DNA of 64,000 bases. Origin: Micromonospora_J zhanjiangensis. Its GTDB lineage: Bacteria; Actinomycetota; Actinomycetes; Mycobacteriales; Micromonosporaceae. The position numbers and the translations under genes are program-made. This document shows positions 40,101 through 55,655 of this stretch, piece after piece; position 1 is the stretch's first letter; the number at the start of each line of letters is the position of its first letter. The DNA is taken from the NCBI RefSeq assembly GCF_042650605.1, contig NZ_JBHSBN010000009.1, forward strand, positions 160,526 through 224,525, given 5' to 3'. The notes beneath the pieces are model-generated. The model was not told the origin of the DNA, ran no database searches, and saw only the letters and a list, made by a program, of their open reading frames with translations.

Positions 40101-42812
40101 GTGGGCGAGCAGACCCGCCTCCACCTCGCCGGTCTCGATCCGGAACCCGCGGATCTTCACCTGGTGGTCGATGCGCCCCAGGTATTCGACCGCGCCGTCG
40201 GGCATCGCCCGGGCCAGGTCGCCGGTCCGGTACAGCCGGGCGCCGGGCCGGTCGGCGAACGGGTGCGGCACGAACCGGTCGGCGGTCAGGGCAGGCGAGT
40301 TGAGGTACGCCCGGGCCAGTCCCGCCCCGCCGACGTACAGCTCGCCGGGCACCCCGGCTGGAGCCGGATGCATCGCGGTGCCGTCCAGGACGAACAACTC
40401 GAGATCGGCCAGCGGGATCCCGATCGGGCTGCGGCCGGGCTGTTCCGCGTCGGCGGCCCGGATGACCCGGTAGGTCACGTGCACCGTGGTCTCGGTGATG
40501 CCGTACATGTTGATCAGCAGCGGCTGCTGGTCGCCGTACCGGTTGATCCACGGGCGCAGGGTCTGCGGGTCCAGGGCCTCGCCGCCGAAGACGACATACC
40601 GCAGGGCCAGTGCGTCGCCGGCGCGTACCGCGGCCGCGCTGAACTGGACGAACGCGGACGGCGTCTGGTTGAGCACGGTGACGCCCTCGTCGCGGACCAG
40701 CTCGTGGTAGGCCTCCGCCGACCGGGCCGTCTCGGTGGGCACCACCACGACCCGGCCGCCGTAGAGCAGCGCGCCCCACATCTCCCAGACCGAGAAGTCG
40801 AAGGCGTACGAGTGGAACAGGGTCCAGACGTCGGCCGGGCCGAAGGTGAACAGCTCCTCGGCCGCCTCGAAGAGCCTGATCACGTTGCGGTGGGTGATCA
40901 GCACACCCTTGGGTGTACCGGTGGAACCGGAGGTGTAGATGACGTACGCCCCGGCGTCCGGGCCGGCCGGCACCGGCGGGAGTGGTTCGGCGCCGGTGAG
41001 GTCCAGCTCGTCCAGCGACAGCACCGGCGCCGGGCTGTCCGGCAGCTGGCCGGCCATGTGTGCCCGGGTGAGCAGGACCGTCGGCCGGGCGTCGGTGACG
41101 ATGGCGTTGAGCCGGGCGGTCGGGTAGGCGGGATCCAGCGGCACGTAGGCGGCGCCGGCCCGCAGCACCGCCGCGATCGCCGTCACCGTCCACAGCGACC
41201 GGTCGACGAACAGCGCGACCCGGTCCCCCGGCCGTACCCCGTGCTCGTGCAGCCGCCGGGCGAGCCGGCCCGCGCTCTCGTCGAGCTGCGCGTACGTCAG
41301 GTCCTCCCCCGCGAAGGTGACGGCCACGCCATCGGGTGTACGCCGCGTCTGTGCGGCGAGCAGCTCGTGCAGGGTGCCGGCGCCGGCCGGTTCCGCGCGG
41401 CGGCGGCCGTTGCCCAGCAGCTCGGCGCGCTCATGCCCGGGCAGCATGGGCAGGTCCCGCAGTGGGGTCTCGGGCTCGGCCACGGCCGCCGCCAGCAGGG
41501 TGGCGTAGCGGTGCAGCAGGCGGGCCGCGGTGTCCTCGTCGAACCGGCCGGCGTCGTATTCCAGTGCCGCGACCAGGCCACCGGCGCGCGGTGTCACCGA
41601 CAGCAGCAGGTCGAACTTGGCGGTGCCGGTGTGCACGTCGAGCGGCTCGACGTCGAGGCCGGGCAGGGAGCCGGCGTCCTGGCCGGCATTCTGCAGCACG
41701 AACATGGTCTGGAAGAGCGGGGCCTGACTCATCTGCCGTTCCGGGCGCAGCTCGGCGACCAGCTTCTCGAACGGGACGTTCTGGTGACCGAACGCGCCGA
41801 TCGCCACCGACCGTACGTGGCGCAGCAGCTCACGCATGCTCATGCCGGTGGTGATGTCGAACCGCAGGGCCAGCGCGTTGACGAAGAATCCGATCAGGCC
41901 TTCGATGTCGAGCTCGTTGCGGTTGGCGATCGGTGTGCCGACGACCAGCGGCCCGTCTTCCTGGCCGATGCCGCGATGCCGGGCCAGCAGGGCGACGTAA
42001 CCGCTGAGCAGAATCATGTACAGGGTGGACCGGTGGGCCCGGCCGAAGGCGTCGAGGGCGGCGCTCAGCTCGGCGCCGAGCTCCAGGCAGACGCGGCCGC
42101 CGGCGGCGATGGCGGGCCCGGTGTCGGCACGCGGGCGGGCCATCGGCAGGTCCAGCGCCGGGACGGTGCTGCCCAGCCGGTCACGCCAGTAGTCGAGGTC
42201 GGCGTCGAAGTCGCCGGCGGCGTACCGTTCCCGCTGCCGGACCGCGAAGTCGCCGTACTGGATCGGCAGCGGGGGCAGCGGCGCGCCGGCACCGCCGTGC
42301 CGGGCCGCGATGGTGGCGAACAGCTCCTTGAAGAGCACGCCGACCGACCAGCCGTCGGAGATGATGTGGTGCATCACGAACAGCAGGGTGTGGTCGTCCG
42401 GGCCGTGCCGCAGCAGGGTCGCGCGCAGCAGCGGAGGCGCGGTCAGGTCGAACGGGACGGCGGCGAGCTCGGCCAGCCAAGCCGCGGTCCGCGGGCCGTC
42501 CGGCGCGGCGTCCCCGGCATCGAGCACCTCCAGCGGGACGTGCAGCTCGGGCAGGACACGCTGCATCGGCTCACCGTCGGCCGAGATGAACGCGGTACGC
42601 AGTGTCTCGTGCCGCTCGACCAGGGTCCCGATCGCGCGTTCGAGGACGGCCAGGTCGATGTGGCCCCGCATCCGGGCGGCCAGGGGCACGTTCTGCACGG
42701 CGGTGCCGGGGACGAGCTGCTCCAGGAACCAGAGCCGTTCCTGGGCGAAGGACAGGGGTGTCAGGCCGGGCCGGCGGGCGGCCGTGGCCGAGGATGCTGC
42801 GGCCGTCGTCAT
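37200..42812 (-). CDS. terminal NRPS module: C - A(Thr, MT inserted) - T - reductase
   Basis: 1870 residues from ATG 42812 (GGAGAG site). Condensation domain with HHIISDGWS (about 149); adenylation domain with FDFSVWEMW (about 670) and A8 GRIDHQVKIRGFR (about 880). A SAM methyltransferase (ILEVGCGTGLLL, about 1012) is inserted between A8 and A10. Carrier DNFFEIGGHSLVA (about 1427); NAD(P)H thioester reductase with LLTGATGFLGAF (about 1505) and GYTRSKW (about 1671). Aligning to GrsA gives the code D-F-W-N-V-G-M-V-H-K, one change from the known threonine code. So it adds N-methyl-threonine and releases the chain as an aldehyde, or an alcohol after a second reduction. No thioesterase domain. Confidence 0.93.
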   Translation of the reverse strand: MTTAAASSATAARRPGLTPLSFAQERLWFLEQLVPGTAVQNVPLAARMRGHIDLAVLERAIGTLVERHETLRTAFISADGEPMQRVLPELHVPLEVLDAGDAAPDGPRTAAWLAELAAVPFDLTAPPLLRATLLRHGPDDHTLLFVMHHIISDGWSVGVLFKELFATIAARHGGAGAPLPPLPIQYGDFAVRQRERYAAGDFDADLDYWRDRLGSTVPALDLPMARPRADTGPAIAAGGRVCLELGAELSAALDAFGRAHRSTLYMILLSGYVALLARHRGIGQEDGPLVVGTPIANRNELDIEGLIGFFVNALALRFDITTGMSMRELLRHVRSVAIGAFGHQNVPFEKLVAELRPERQMSQAPLFQTMFVLQNAGQDAGSLPGLDVEPLDVHTGTAKFDLLLSVTPRAGGLVAALEYDAGRFDEDTAARLLHRYATLLAAAVAEPETPLRDLPMLPGHERAELLGNGRRRAEPAGAGTLHELLAAQTRRTPDGVAVTFAGEDLTYAQLDESAGRLARRLHEHGVRPGDRVALFVDRSLWTVTAIAAVLRAGAAYVPLDPAYPTARLNAIVTDARPTVLLTRAHMAGQLPDSPAPVLSLDELDLTGAEPLPPVPAGPDAGAYVIYTSGSTGTPKGVLITHRNVIRLFEAAEELFTFGPADVWTLFHSYAFDFSVWEMWGALLYGGRVVVVPTETARSAEAYHELVRDEGVTVLNQTPSAFVQFSAAAVRAGDALALRYVVFGGEALDPQTLRPWINRYGDQQPLLINMYGITETTVHVTYRVIRAADAEQPGRSPIGIPLADLELFVLDGTAMHPAPAGVPGELYVGGAGLARAYLNSPALTADRFVPHPFADRPGARLYRTGDLARAMPDGAVEYLGRIDHQVKIRGFRIETGEVEAGLLAHPAITAAVVQAHETGDGDRRLVGYLVPDPAALDAAASPPGAGPNFVSRNHIAEWEQVFDGMYGSAAGALADDFDITGWNSTYTNAPLPAEEMREWVSATVSAVRDLQPRRILEVGCGTGLLLHRLAPDALEYVGTDLSADAIATLKGRVTADHVTLLHQAADVVHDLPHDLFDTVVINSVVQYFPDVEYLTTVLSRIAGILPYGAAIFVGDVRDLRLVQAFHLSVELARAADDMPVTRLRGQITRRVQEEEELLCDPRYFPALRSRIPRLASVEVRPRRGRFHNEMSCFRYDVVLRLDEARPPVPETEVAWSPGLDLKALLAAPAGDRPLRVAGIANPRVEAPVRALDLLARAAPGASLVDLRRETDRAPATGIEIEDVAALAEAAGRSYRFHPNADLPGAYDLVLDGGPGEVAVTDAGPLGAPELYANDPPRALRRRRLVPSVREFLGRRVPGYMVPAAFVVVDALPLTPNGKVDREALPAADADSVIRETGHVAPRTEAEAVVTRICAEVLGLERVGADDNFFEIGGHSLVATRFVYRLREEFDSEIPLRVLFESPTMAGIAAAIASAGDGDGGGADLVAEVRLASDIVPTYPVAAVAADPRTALLTGATGFLGAFLLRELLDSTEVVVHCLVRGDSTAPARDRLAGALARFELDLPWDRIVVHAGDLAEPWLGLGESLFDDLARTVDVVYHAGASVNLVYPYAQLKAANVTGTEQVLRLAARHRTVPVHYVSTIGVFGAQTPADGPGGTIRQDAPTGPPASLGTGYTRSKWVAEQVVGVARERGLPAVVYRPSRISGDTRTGACQGDDYLWRVLKGCVQAGAVPAGAAMAVDLVPVDYVAGAIRAISRSRQPDPVAYHLTHRRPVTLTDMVRRLRDLGYLLAEVPFPRWCERVEADPDNAAYPLLGVLNDGSGGMTDALFDITETESALSGTGVHLPDLDDASFTRTVDYFVRTGQLPAPGLPA

Positions 42813-42897
42813 GATCTCTCCAGAGGGTTTCGATGCCACGCGCGGCGCGCGGCCACCGGCGGGCGCGGGGCCGCCGGTGGCCGGGTACGCCGATCGC

Positions 42898-43329
42898 TCA
42901 GCAGTTCGGGGTGGCCAGGTCGTTTGATCCGACCCGGAACTTGACCTGCACGTCGCGGGAGTACGTGGTGCCCTCGATGGACAGTGCGACGCTCTTGACG
43001 TGCAGACGGCCGGTGCCGCCGTCCACCACCACGTCGGCGCCGAACACCTTGATGTCGACGTCCATGTCGTTCGGCAGGTCGAGAATGAGGTCGATCCGGC
43101 CCCGCTGCCGGAAGTAACGCCACGCGGACGACGACCCGATGTGCAGGACGTCGCCGGCGACGTGGGCCTTCGCGCCGAGCGTGGCGGTGTCTCCCTTGGC
43201 CCGAACCGCGACGGTGTCACGGCGGGACGCGTTCAGCCGGATGTTTCCGCCGACGATGTCGATGTTCACACGACGGACCTGACCCGGCTGGGACTCGAAG
43301 ACCTTGACGATGGGCGGTTCGGACTTCAC
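42898..43329 (-). CDS. beta-rich small protein of the cluster (DUF4097-like)
   Basis: 143 residues. Repeating short beta-strand pattern: VRRVNIDIVGGNIRLNASRRDTVAV, KAHVAGDVLHIGSS, GRIDLILDLPNDMDVDIKVFGADVVVDGG, RLHVKSVALSI, VQVKFRVGSN, ending in a C-terminal cysteine (TPNC). This solenoid-like pattern resembles DUF4097 adhesin-type domains, but it has no signal peptide. It sits between panD and the terminal NRPS in the same operon. No enzymatic role evident; a scaffold or carrier role, or attachment via the terminal Cys, is speculative. Confidence 0.7.
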   Translation of the reverse strand: MKSEPPIVKVFESQPGQVRRVNIDIVGGNIRLNASRRDTVAVRAKGDTATLGAKAHVAGDVLHIGSSSAWRYFRQRGRIDLILDLPNDMDVDIKVFGADVVVDGGTGRLHVKSVALSIEGTTYSRDVQVKFRVGSNDLATPNC

Positions 43330-43377
43330 GGACAGCTCCTCGGTTCGACTACGAAGTGGACGGCGGATGCCGGCCGG

Positions 43378-43800
43378 TCAACCCTGCACGGCGACCACGT
43401 CGCCGCGCATCAGGGGCCCGCCCTCGGGGGCCTCGGCCGGGTCGGATCCGACCGTGATCGCCCGGTTGCGGTCGTCGACGAACACCACACGAGGCTCCAG
43501 CGACTTCAGTTCCTCGTCGCTGACCTGGGCGTACGCGATGATGATGACCAGATCGCCGGGGCTGACGAGCCGGGCCGCGGCGCCGTTGATGCCCAGGACG
43601 CCGGAGTTGGCGGGGCCCTCGATGACATAGGTCGACAGCCGTGCCCCGTTGTCGATGTCGACGACGTCGACCTTCTCGCCGGGCAGCAGGTCGGCCGCCT
43701 CCATCAGCTCCTTGCTGATGGTCACCGATCCGACGTAGTGCAGGTCGGCCTGGGTCACGGTGGCACGGTGGATCTTCGACTTCATGAAGGTGCGGATCAT
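43378..43800 (-). CDS. panD: aspartate 1-decarboxylase
   Basis: 140 residues. Pyruvoyl-dependent enzyme making beta-alanine from aspartate. Hallmarks: MIRTFMKSKIHRATVTQADLHYVGSVTI with Lys9 and the self-cleavage pair Gly24-Ser25; ARLSTYVIEG with the substrate Arg and Tyr; INGAAARLVSPGDLVIIIAY. All key residues are present, so it should self-process and work. It is embedded in the NRPS operon, not beside panB/panC, and so may provide beta-alanine as a building block or raise pantetheine supply for carrier proteins. Confidence 0.94.
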   Translation of the reverse strand: MIRTFMKSKIHRATVTQADLHYVGSVTISKELMEAADLLPGEKVDVVDIDNGARLSTYVIEGPANSGVLGINGAAARLVSPGDLVIIIAYAQVSDEELKSLEPRVVFVDDRNRAITVGSDPAEAPEGGPLMRGDVVAVQG

Positions 43801-43828
43801 GATGCGGGCCTTTCGGTGGGGGTCCGGT

Positions 43829-45316
43829 TCAGGTCCGGAAGGGCGAGTTCTCCTGCCGCAGCGTCGTGCCCGGCGGGGGCAGTTCCCCGTCGGCCAGGTA
43901 CGCCGCGACCAGCCGGTGCACGCGCTCGTCGGGGTTGTAGTGGGTGGTGTGCCCGACGCCGTCCACGGTCAGCAGGCGAGCGCCCGGCAACGTGCCGGAC
44001 AGGCGGCGGGTGACCTCGTACGGTGTGCCCGGGTCACCGGTGACACCGATGAACAGCACCGGCGCCGCGGTCCGGCGGTCCCACGGCCCGGTGTAGCGGC
44101 CGGCCGCGGCAGGCCAGCCGGCGGTGGCGACCGCGGGCCACGCCACGATCGAGCCCATCCCACCGGCGCGGTCCTCGGCCAGCTTCGTCTGGGCGAACCA
44201 GCTCTGCGCGTCGGCCGGGGCCGGTGCGTCCCCGCCGAGCAGGGACAGCGACTGCTCGGGCGGGCTGGCGAACAGCGGGGGCACGTCGGCGCCCTCCGGC
44301 GAACCGGAGAAGTCGAAGGCGGTGACGTACGGCTCGTCGTCGGCCTCGGTGGCCAGCCACAGATCCTGCAGCCGTCGCGCCTGCTCGTCCCAGTACGCGG
44401 TCTGGTACAGCGTCACCCACATGTGGGCGATGACGGTGCCGTAGTTGATCTCGGCTTCGCCGGCCGGAGTGGACAGTCGCACCGGCCGGTCACGCAGCCG
44501 CTGCAGCAGCGTCGCGAACTTCGCCCGGGTGGCCTCCGGCGAGCCGGCCGAGAACGGGCTGGCCGAGGCGCCGGCCAGGTCGAGGAAGAGGTTGAGGCCG
44601 GCGTCGGCGGCGAGGTCGAACCCCACCCGCAGCGGCGTGCACAGCTCCGGCTCGGCGTCCGGGTGATACCACGCGACCGGGTCGATGCTGCCGTCGAGCA
44701 CCATGGCCCGTACCCGCTGGGGGTAGAGGTTGGCCAGGACCACGCCGAGCAGTGCGCCGTACGAGATGCCGTAGAAGTTGATCTGCTCTTCCCCGAGTGC
44801 GTCGGCGAGCAGCGCGATGTCGTGGGCGATGCCGGTGGTGGAGATGTACGGCAGCAGGTCGGCGTTGCGCTCCCGGACCAGCGCACCGAACTGGGTGAAC
44901 CGCTCGATCCAGACCGCGCCCTCCACGTCGTTCACCGGGAACGGCTGAGGCAGGCCGGCGAAGACGGTCATCGCCTCCTCCATCGAGACGAACCCGTGCA
45001 CCGGGGTGCTGGCGCCGGAGCCGCGCGGATCGAGGCTGACCACGTCGAACCGCTCGCGGACCTCGGCCGGCAGGAACCGGTGATGCGACGGCAGCAGGGT
45101 CACGCCGGGGAACGCCGGGCCGCCCGGGACGAAGAACAGCGTTCCGAGGCGCCGCTGCGGATCGGCGGCCGGGCGCCGGATGATCTCCAGGTCGATGGTC
45201 GGCCCGCCCGGTTGCCCGTGGTCGCGTGGCACCGCCACGGTGGCCACCTGGTAGCCGGGGTCGCTGTCGTGTGGGCGCCAGGTCAACGCCGGCGCTCCGG
45301 TTGCGGTCCCCGTCAT
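43829..45316 (-). CDS. alpha/beta hydrolase, TAP-like (SlpD/E type), cytosolic
   Basis: 495 residues. Fold of tripeptidyl aminopeptidase relatives: oxyanion region LFFVPGGPAFPG, VVSLDPRGSGAST, nucleophile elbow YGISYGALLG, C-terminal TAP domain with VLFIGVTGDPGTPY (acid) and DGVGHTTHY (His). Unlike the secreted Streptomyces SlpD/E and TAP proteins it lacks a signal peptide, so it acts inside the cell. Its start follows the MbtH stop directly (TAGATG). Candidate roles: trimming a leader residue, hydrolysing stalled intermediates, or off-loading. Substrate unknown. Confidence 0.88.
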   Translation of the reverse strand: MTGTATGAPALTWRPHDSDPGYQVATVAVPRDHGQPGGPTIDLEIIRRPAADPQRRLGTLFFVPGGPAFPGVTLLPSHHRFLPAEVRERFDVVSLDPRGSGASTPVHGFVSMEEAMTVFAGLPQPFPVNDVEGAVWIERFTQFGALVRERNADLLPYISTTGIAHDIALLADALGEEQINFYGISYGALLGVVLANLYPQRVRAMVLDGSIDPVAWYHPDAEPELCTPLRVGFDLAADAGLNLFLDLAGASASPFSAGSPEATRAKFATLLQRLRDRPVRLSTPAGEAEINYGTVIAHMWVTLYQTAYWDEQARRLQDLWLATEADDEPYVTAFDFSGSPEGADVPPLFASPPEQSLSLLGGDAPAPADAQSWFAQTKLAEDRAGGMGSIVAWPAVATAGWPAAAGRYTGPWDRRTAAPVLFIGVTGDPGTPYEVTRRLSGTLPGARLLTVDGVGHTTHYNPDERVHRLVAAYLADGELPPPGTTLRQENSPFRT

Positions 45317-45529
45317 CTACTCCCCCTCGATGGTGGTCTGCTGCTCGCGTACGGTCCGCGGGCGCATGTCGGTCCACACCACGGCGATGTGGTCCAGGCA
45401 TTCCTGTCGTGCACCGGTGAAGCCGGTGGTCCGCCAGCCGGGCGGGACGGGCCGGAAGTCCGGCCACACCGAGTACTGCTCCTCGCCGTTGACGACGACC
45501 GCCCAGCCGGCGGTGGCGGCGGTGCTCAC
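45317..45529 (-). CDS. MbtH-like protein
   Basis: 70 residues. Contains the family signature NGEEQYSVWPDFRPVPPGW, then GARQECLDHIAVVWTDMRP. MbtH proteins bind adenylation domains and are required for folding or activity of many of them, so it probably serves the A domains of the two NRPS genes here. The start overlaps the methyltransferase stop (ATGA) and the stop abuts the hydrolase start. Confidence 0.95.
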   Translation of the reverse strand: MSTAATAGWAVVVNGEEQYSVWPDFRPVPPGWRTTGFTGARQECLDHIAVVWTDMRPRTVREQQTTIEGE

Positions 45530-46395
45530 GACTGCTCCGGCTTGACACCGGTGAACATGAAGACCAGCAGCATCGCCGAGGCGTCCGGCAGGGCCAGGAA
45601 CTGGTCGACGAGGTCGGCCACGTGCGCGACCGCGGCGGCGGCCTCCGGGTTCTGGTCGACCATCAGCGCGTACCGGGACCGGACGTTGAGCTGCGGCTCC
45701 AGCGCCGCCATGCCCAGTTCGTCGCTGGACACCGCGACCGCCTCGACCCGGATGTCGGTGTAACCGGCCTCGCGCAGCAGGGCCGGCACCCGGCGGCCGA
45801 TCAGCCGGTCACCGCCGCGGGCGGCCTGCATCGCGACCCGGCCCTCGATGATCTTCTCGATCACCGGCAGGTCGGCGCTCGGGTGCACACTGCCCCAGAG
45901 CCGGTCGTCGATGTCGACGATGACGGTACGGCCGCCGGGGCGCAGCAGCCGCCGCATCTCGGTCAGCGCCTGGACCGGGTCGGGCACGTGCTGGAGCACG
46001 AACCGGGCGTGGACCAGGTCGAAGGAGGCGTCGGGCAGCGGCGCGTCCAGGATGGACCCCTCGATGATGCGGGGCGGGCTGGCGGCCCGGCGCTGCAGGT
46101 ACCCGGTGGCCTCGGCGATCTGGTGCGGCTCCAGCTCCAGGCACGTCACCGAGCCCTGCGGCACCTCCTGCAGCAGCAGCTCGGTGGTGAAGCCGGGCCC
46201 GGAGCCGACCTCGAGCAGGTCCGCGTCCGGGCGGATGCCGAACTCGCGCAGCACCCGGGCCTCCTTGGGCCAGGAGGCGGTGGCCTGCAGGCGCAGGCGG
46301 TTGAGTTCGCCCTCGGGGTCGGGGTGTTCGCCGGCGCCGTAGTAGGACTGGCGGAACTCGCCCTCGGTGGGCGTCGCCGGTGCGGTGGTGGTCAT
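45526..46395 (-). CDS. class I SAM-dependent methyltransferase
   Basis: 289 residues. Motif I LLEVGSGPGFTTELLL, acidic loop CLELEPHQI, motif post-II DLVHARFVLQHVPDPVQALTEMRRLLRPGG are standard for ubiE/type-11 methyltransferases. N-terminal QSYYGAGEHPDPEGELNRLRLQA and the C-terminal helical cap are seen in tailoring enzymes of polyketides and peptides. It starts 4 nt after the PKS stop and overlaps mbtH, so it is a cluster enzyme, either acting on the growing chain or post-assembly; O-, N- or C-methylation cannot be told. Confidence 0.9.
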   Translation of the reverse strand: MTTTAPATPTEGEFRQSYYGAGEHPDPEGELNRLRLQATASWPKEARVLREFGIRPDADLLEVGSGPGFTTELLLQEVPQGSVTCLELEPHQIAEATGYLQRRAASPPRIIEGSILDAPLPDASFDLVHARFVLQHVPDPVQALTEMRRLLRPGGRTVIVDIDDRLWGSVHPSADLPVIEKIIEGRVAMQAARGGDRLIGRRVPALLREAGYTDIRVEAVAVSSDELGMAALEPQLNVRSRYALMVDQNPEAAAAVAHVADLVDQFLALPDASAMLLVFMFTGVKPEQS

Positions 46396-46399
46396 GAGT

Positions 46400-49277
46400 T
46401 CACTTCCGGTCGGGTGCGGACGTCACCAGGTGTGCCATCCGCGTGGGCGTGGGGTCGTCGAGCAGGTCCTCCAGCGGCAGATCCACACCGAACATGCGGT
46501 TGGCGCGGGAGACCAGACGGGTGGCCAGCAGCGAGTCGCCGCCGAGTTCGAACAGGTCGGCGGCCGCAGCGACGGTGTCGTCGCCGAGCAGTTCCCGCCA
46601 CAGGTCCAGGACCTGCGACAGCACGTCGCCGGTGCCGGCGGGTTCGGGTGCGGTGGGGACCGGATCGGCGGCGGGCGCCGGGCCCGGCCGCCCGGTGTGT
46701 ACGGCGCCGGGCGGGTCGATCCAGTGCCGGCGCCGCTGGAACGGGTAGCCGGGAAGACCGGCCGCGACGCGCCGGCCGGCGTCCGGTGTCAGCGCCGCCC
46801 AGTCGAGGCCGGCGTCGGCCGCCCACACCGTGCCCGCGCCGCGCAACAGCGCCACCTCGGCGGGGGTGGTGGTGTCACCGGCCGCCGGCATCGAGGTGGC
46901 CGTCACCACGCCGGTACCGGACATCCGGGCCAGCCGGCCGAGGGTGTGGCCCGGACCCGATTCGACGAGCACCGGCTGCCCGGCGGCCAGCAGGGCGGCC
47001 ACTCCGTCGGCGAAGCGCACCGCGGAACGTGCCTGCCGCGCCCAGTACGCCGGATCGACCGCCTCGGCGGGGGTGATCCACGAACCGGTCAGACCGGACA
47101 GGAACGGGACGGCCGGTTCGCGCCGCGGCACCGCCGCGACCAGGGCGGTGAACGGCTCGACCATCGGATCGAGCAGCGCGGAGTGGAAGGCGTGCGAGGT
47201 GACCAGGCGGCGCCCGCCGGTCTCGGCGGCCAGCTCGTCGATCGCCGCGGCCGGCCCGGCCAGCACACACCGGCCGGGGGCGTTGACCGCCGCCAGGGAC
47301 AGGCCGTGCCGGAGGGCCAGGGAGCGGGCGGTGTCCTCGTCGGCCTCGACGGCCAGCATGGCGCCGCCCGGCATCCCCGCCATGAGCTGGCCCCGGGCGG
47401 CGACCAGGGCGAGCGCGTCCGGCAGGTCGAAGACGCCGGCCAGGCACGCGGCGACCCATTCGCCGACCGAGTGGCCGAGCATCGCGGCGGGGCGTACCCC
47501 GACCGACTCCCACCAGCGGGCCAGGGCGTACTCGACGGCGAACAGGGCCGGCTGGGCGAGGTCGGTGCGGGTCAGCGGATCGGTGCCGTCCCGGCGCGGG
47601 CCGAGCAGCAGGTCACGCAGCTCGGCGCCGAGGGCGGGATCGAGCAGTTTCAGGCATTCGTCGAGGGTTTCGGCGAAGACCGGGCGGGTGGCGTAGAGGC
47701 CCGCGGCCATGCCGGAGTACTGCGTTCCCTGGCCGGGGAAGAGCAGCGCGACCGTGGCCGGCCCGGTTGTCACAGCAGCGCCGGCGCGCGCCAGCTCACC
47801 GGCGGCGGCCGCGCCGTCGTCGGCGACCACGAAACTGCGGTGCTCGAAGTGCCGGCGGCGACGCTGCAGCGTGTAGGCGACGTCATCCAGGGCGCTGACG
47901 CCGGCCAGCTCGGCGGCCAGCCCGGTGCGGGCCGCGGCCAGCGCCTCCGGGCTGCGGGCGGTGACCGGCAGCAGCACCGGCCGGCCGCCGGGCGCGGTCG
48001 TGGCGGACGGCGGCGGCTGCTCCACGATGACGTGCGCGTTCGTGCCGCCGACGCCGAAGGAGCTGACCCCGGCACGCCGCGGCCCGTCCCCGGTGAACGG
48101 CCGCGCCTCGGTGATCACCGAGAACGGGCTGCCCGGGTCGGTGTGCGGGTTGCGGCGCCGGAAGTGCAGGCTCGCCGGGATCAGGTCCTCACGGACCGCG
48201 AGGATCGCCTTGAGCAGGCCCACCACACCCGAGGCCGCGTTGAGGTGGCCGAGGTTGGACTTCACCGACCCGATCGGGATCGAGCCGGGCGCCGCCCCGG
48301 TGAACACCCGGTCCAGGGCGCTCAACTCGATCGGGTCACCGACCGCGGTGCCGGTGCCGTGCGCCTCGACGTAGCCGACCGTGGTGGGGCTGATGCCCGC
48401 CGTCCGGTAGGCCTCGGCCAGCACGGCACGCTGCCCGTCGGCGCTGGGCGCGGCGAACCCGACCTTGCCGGCGCCGTCGTTGTTGACCGCCGACGCCAGC
48501 AGCACCGCGTGGATCCGGTCGCCGTCGTCCAGCGCGTCGGACAGCCGTTTGAGCACGACCACCCCGACGCCGCTGGTGAAGACGGTGCCGGCCGCGTCGG
48601 CGTCGAACGGCCGGCACACCCCGTCCGGGGACTGGATGCCACCGGTCTCGTAGACGTAGCCCCAGTCCTGGGGCAGGCGTACCGACGAGCCGCCGGCCAG
48701 GGCGGCGTCGCACTGGTAGTCGAGCAGCGACTGGGCGGCTTGGGCGACCGCGACCAGCGAGGTGGAGCAGGCGGTCTGCACGGTCACCGCGGGCCCGTTC
48801 AGGCCCAGGCGGTACGCGACCCGGCTGGTCAGGTAGTCCTTGTCGTTGCCGTGCAGCAGTTCGGCCGGGTACTCGCGCAGCGCGTCGGCGCCGGAGATGC
48901 CGGGCAGCAGGTGCAGCGGCAGGTAGCCGTTGAAACCACAGCCACCCCACACTCCGATCCGGCCGCCGAAGTGGTCCGGGTCGATGCCGGCGTGTTCCAG
49001 GGCGATCCAGCTCTGCTCCAGGAACAGCCGCTGCTGCGGGTCGAGGTAGGCCGCCTCCCGGCCGGTCATGCCGAAGAAATCCGCGTCGAAGTCCTCGACG
49101 GCGTCGATCCGGCCGAACGCCGCGACGTAACCGGGCGGGTCGCCGGGGCCGGCCGGCTGCCGCTCGATGGCGTCGGCGCCGCGGACCAGGTTGGCCCACA
49201 GCGTGTCGACGTCGCCGGCTCCGGGGACCCGGCAGGCCATGCCGACCACCGCGATCCGTTCGTCGTCCCAGTCCTGC

Positions 49278-49285
<8 letters not shown>
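46400..49285 (-). CDS. PKS module KS-AT-T
   Basis: 961 residues. Ketosynthase with active-site TACSTSL (about 170), HGTGT and NLGHLNAASG histidines intact; acyltransferase with GHSVGEW (about 603) and the malonyl-type HAFH (about 698); carrier DLFELGGDSLLATR (about 915), which is PCP-like. No KR, DH or ER, so it adds an unreduced two-carbon unit. Start overlaps the NRPS stop by 8 nt (ATGCCTGA). The PCP-like carrier fits hand-over to the condensation domain of the Thr module. Confidence 0.94.

Positions 49286-55651
<6,366 letters not shown>

Positions 55652-55655
<4 letters not shown>

Noticed and set aside
40068..42944. 958-codon open frame on the plus strand across the terminal NRPS
   Set aside because: Antisense shadow of a GC-rich gene; its composition (Gly, Arg, Val, Gln runs) matches no protein family, while the minus strand carries all NRPS motifs.
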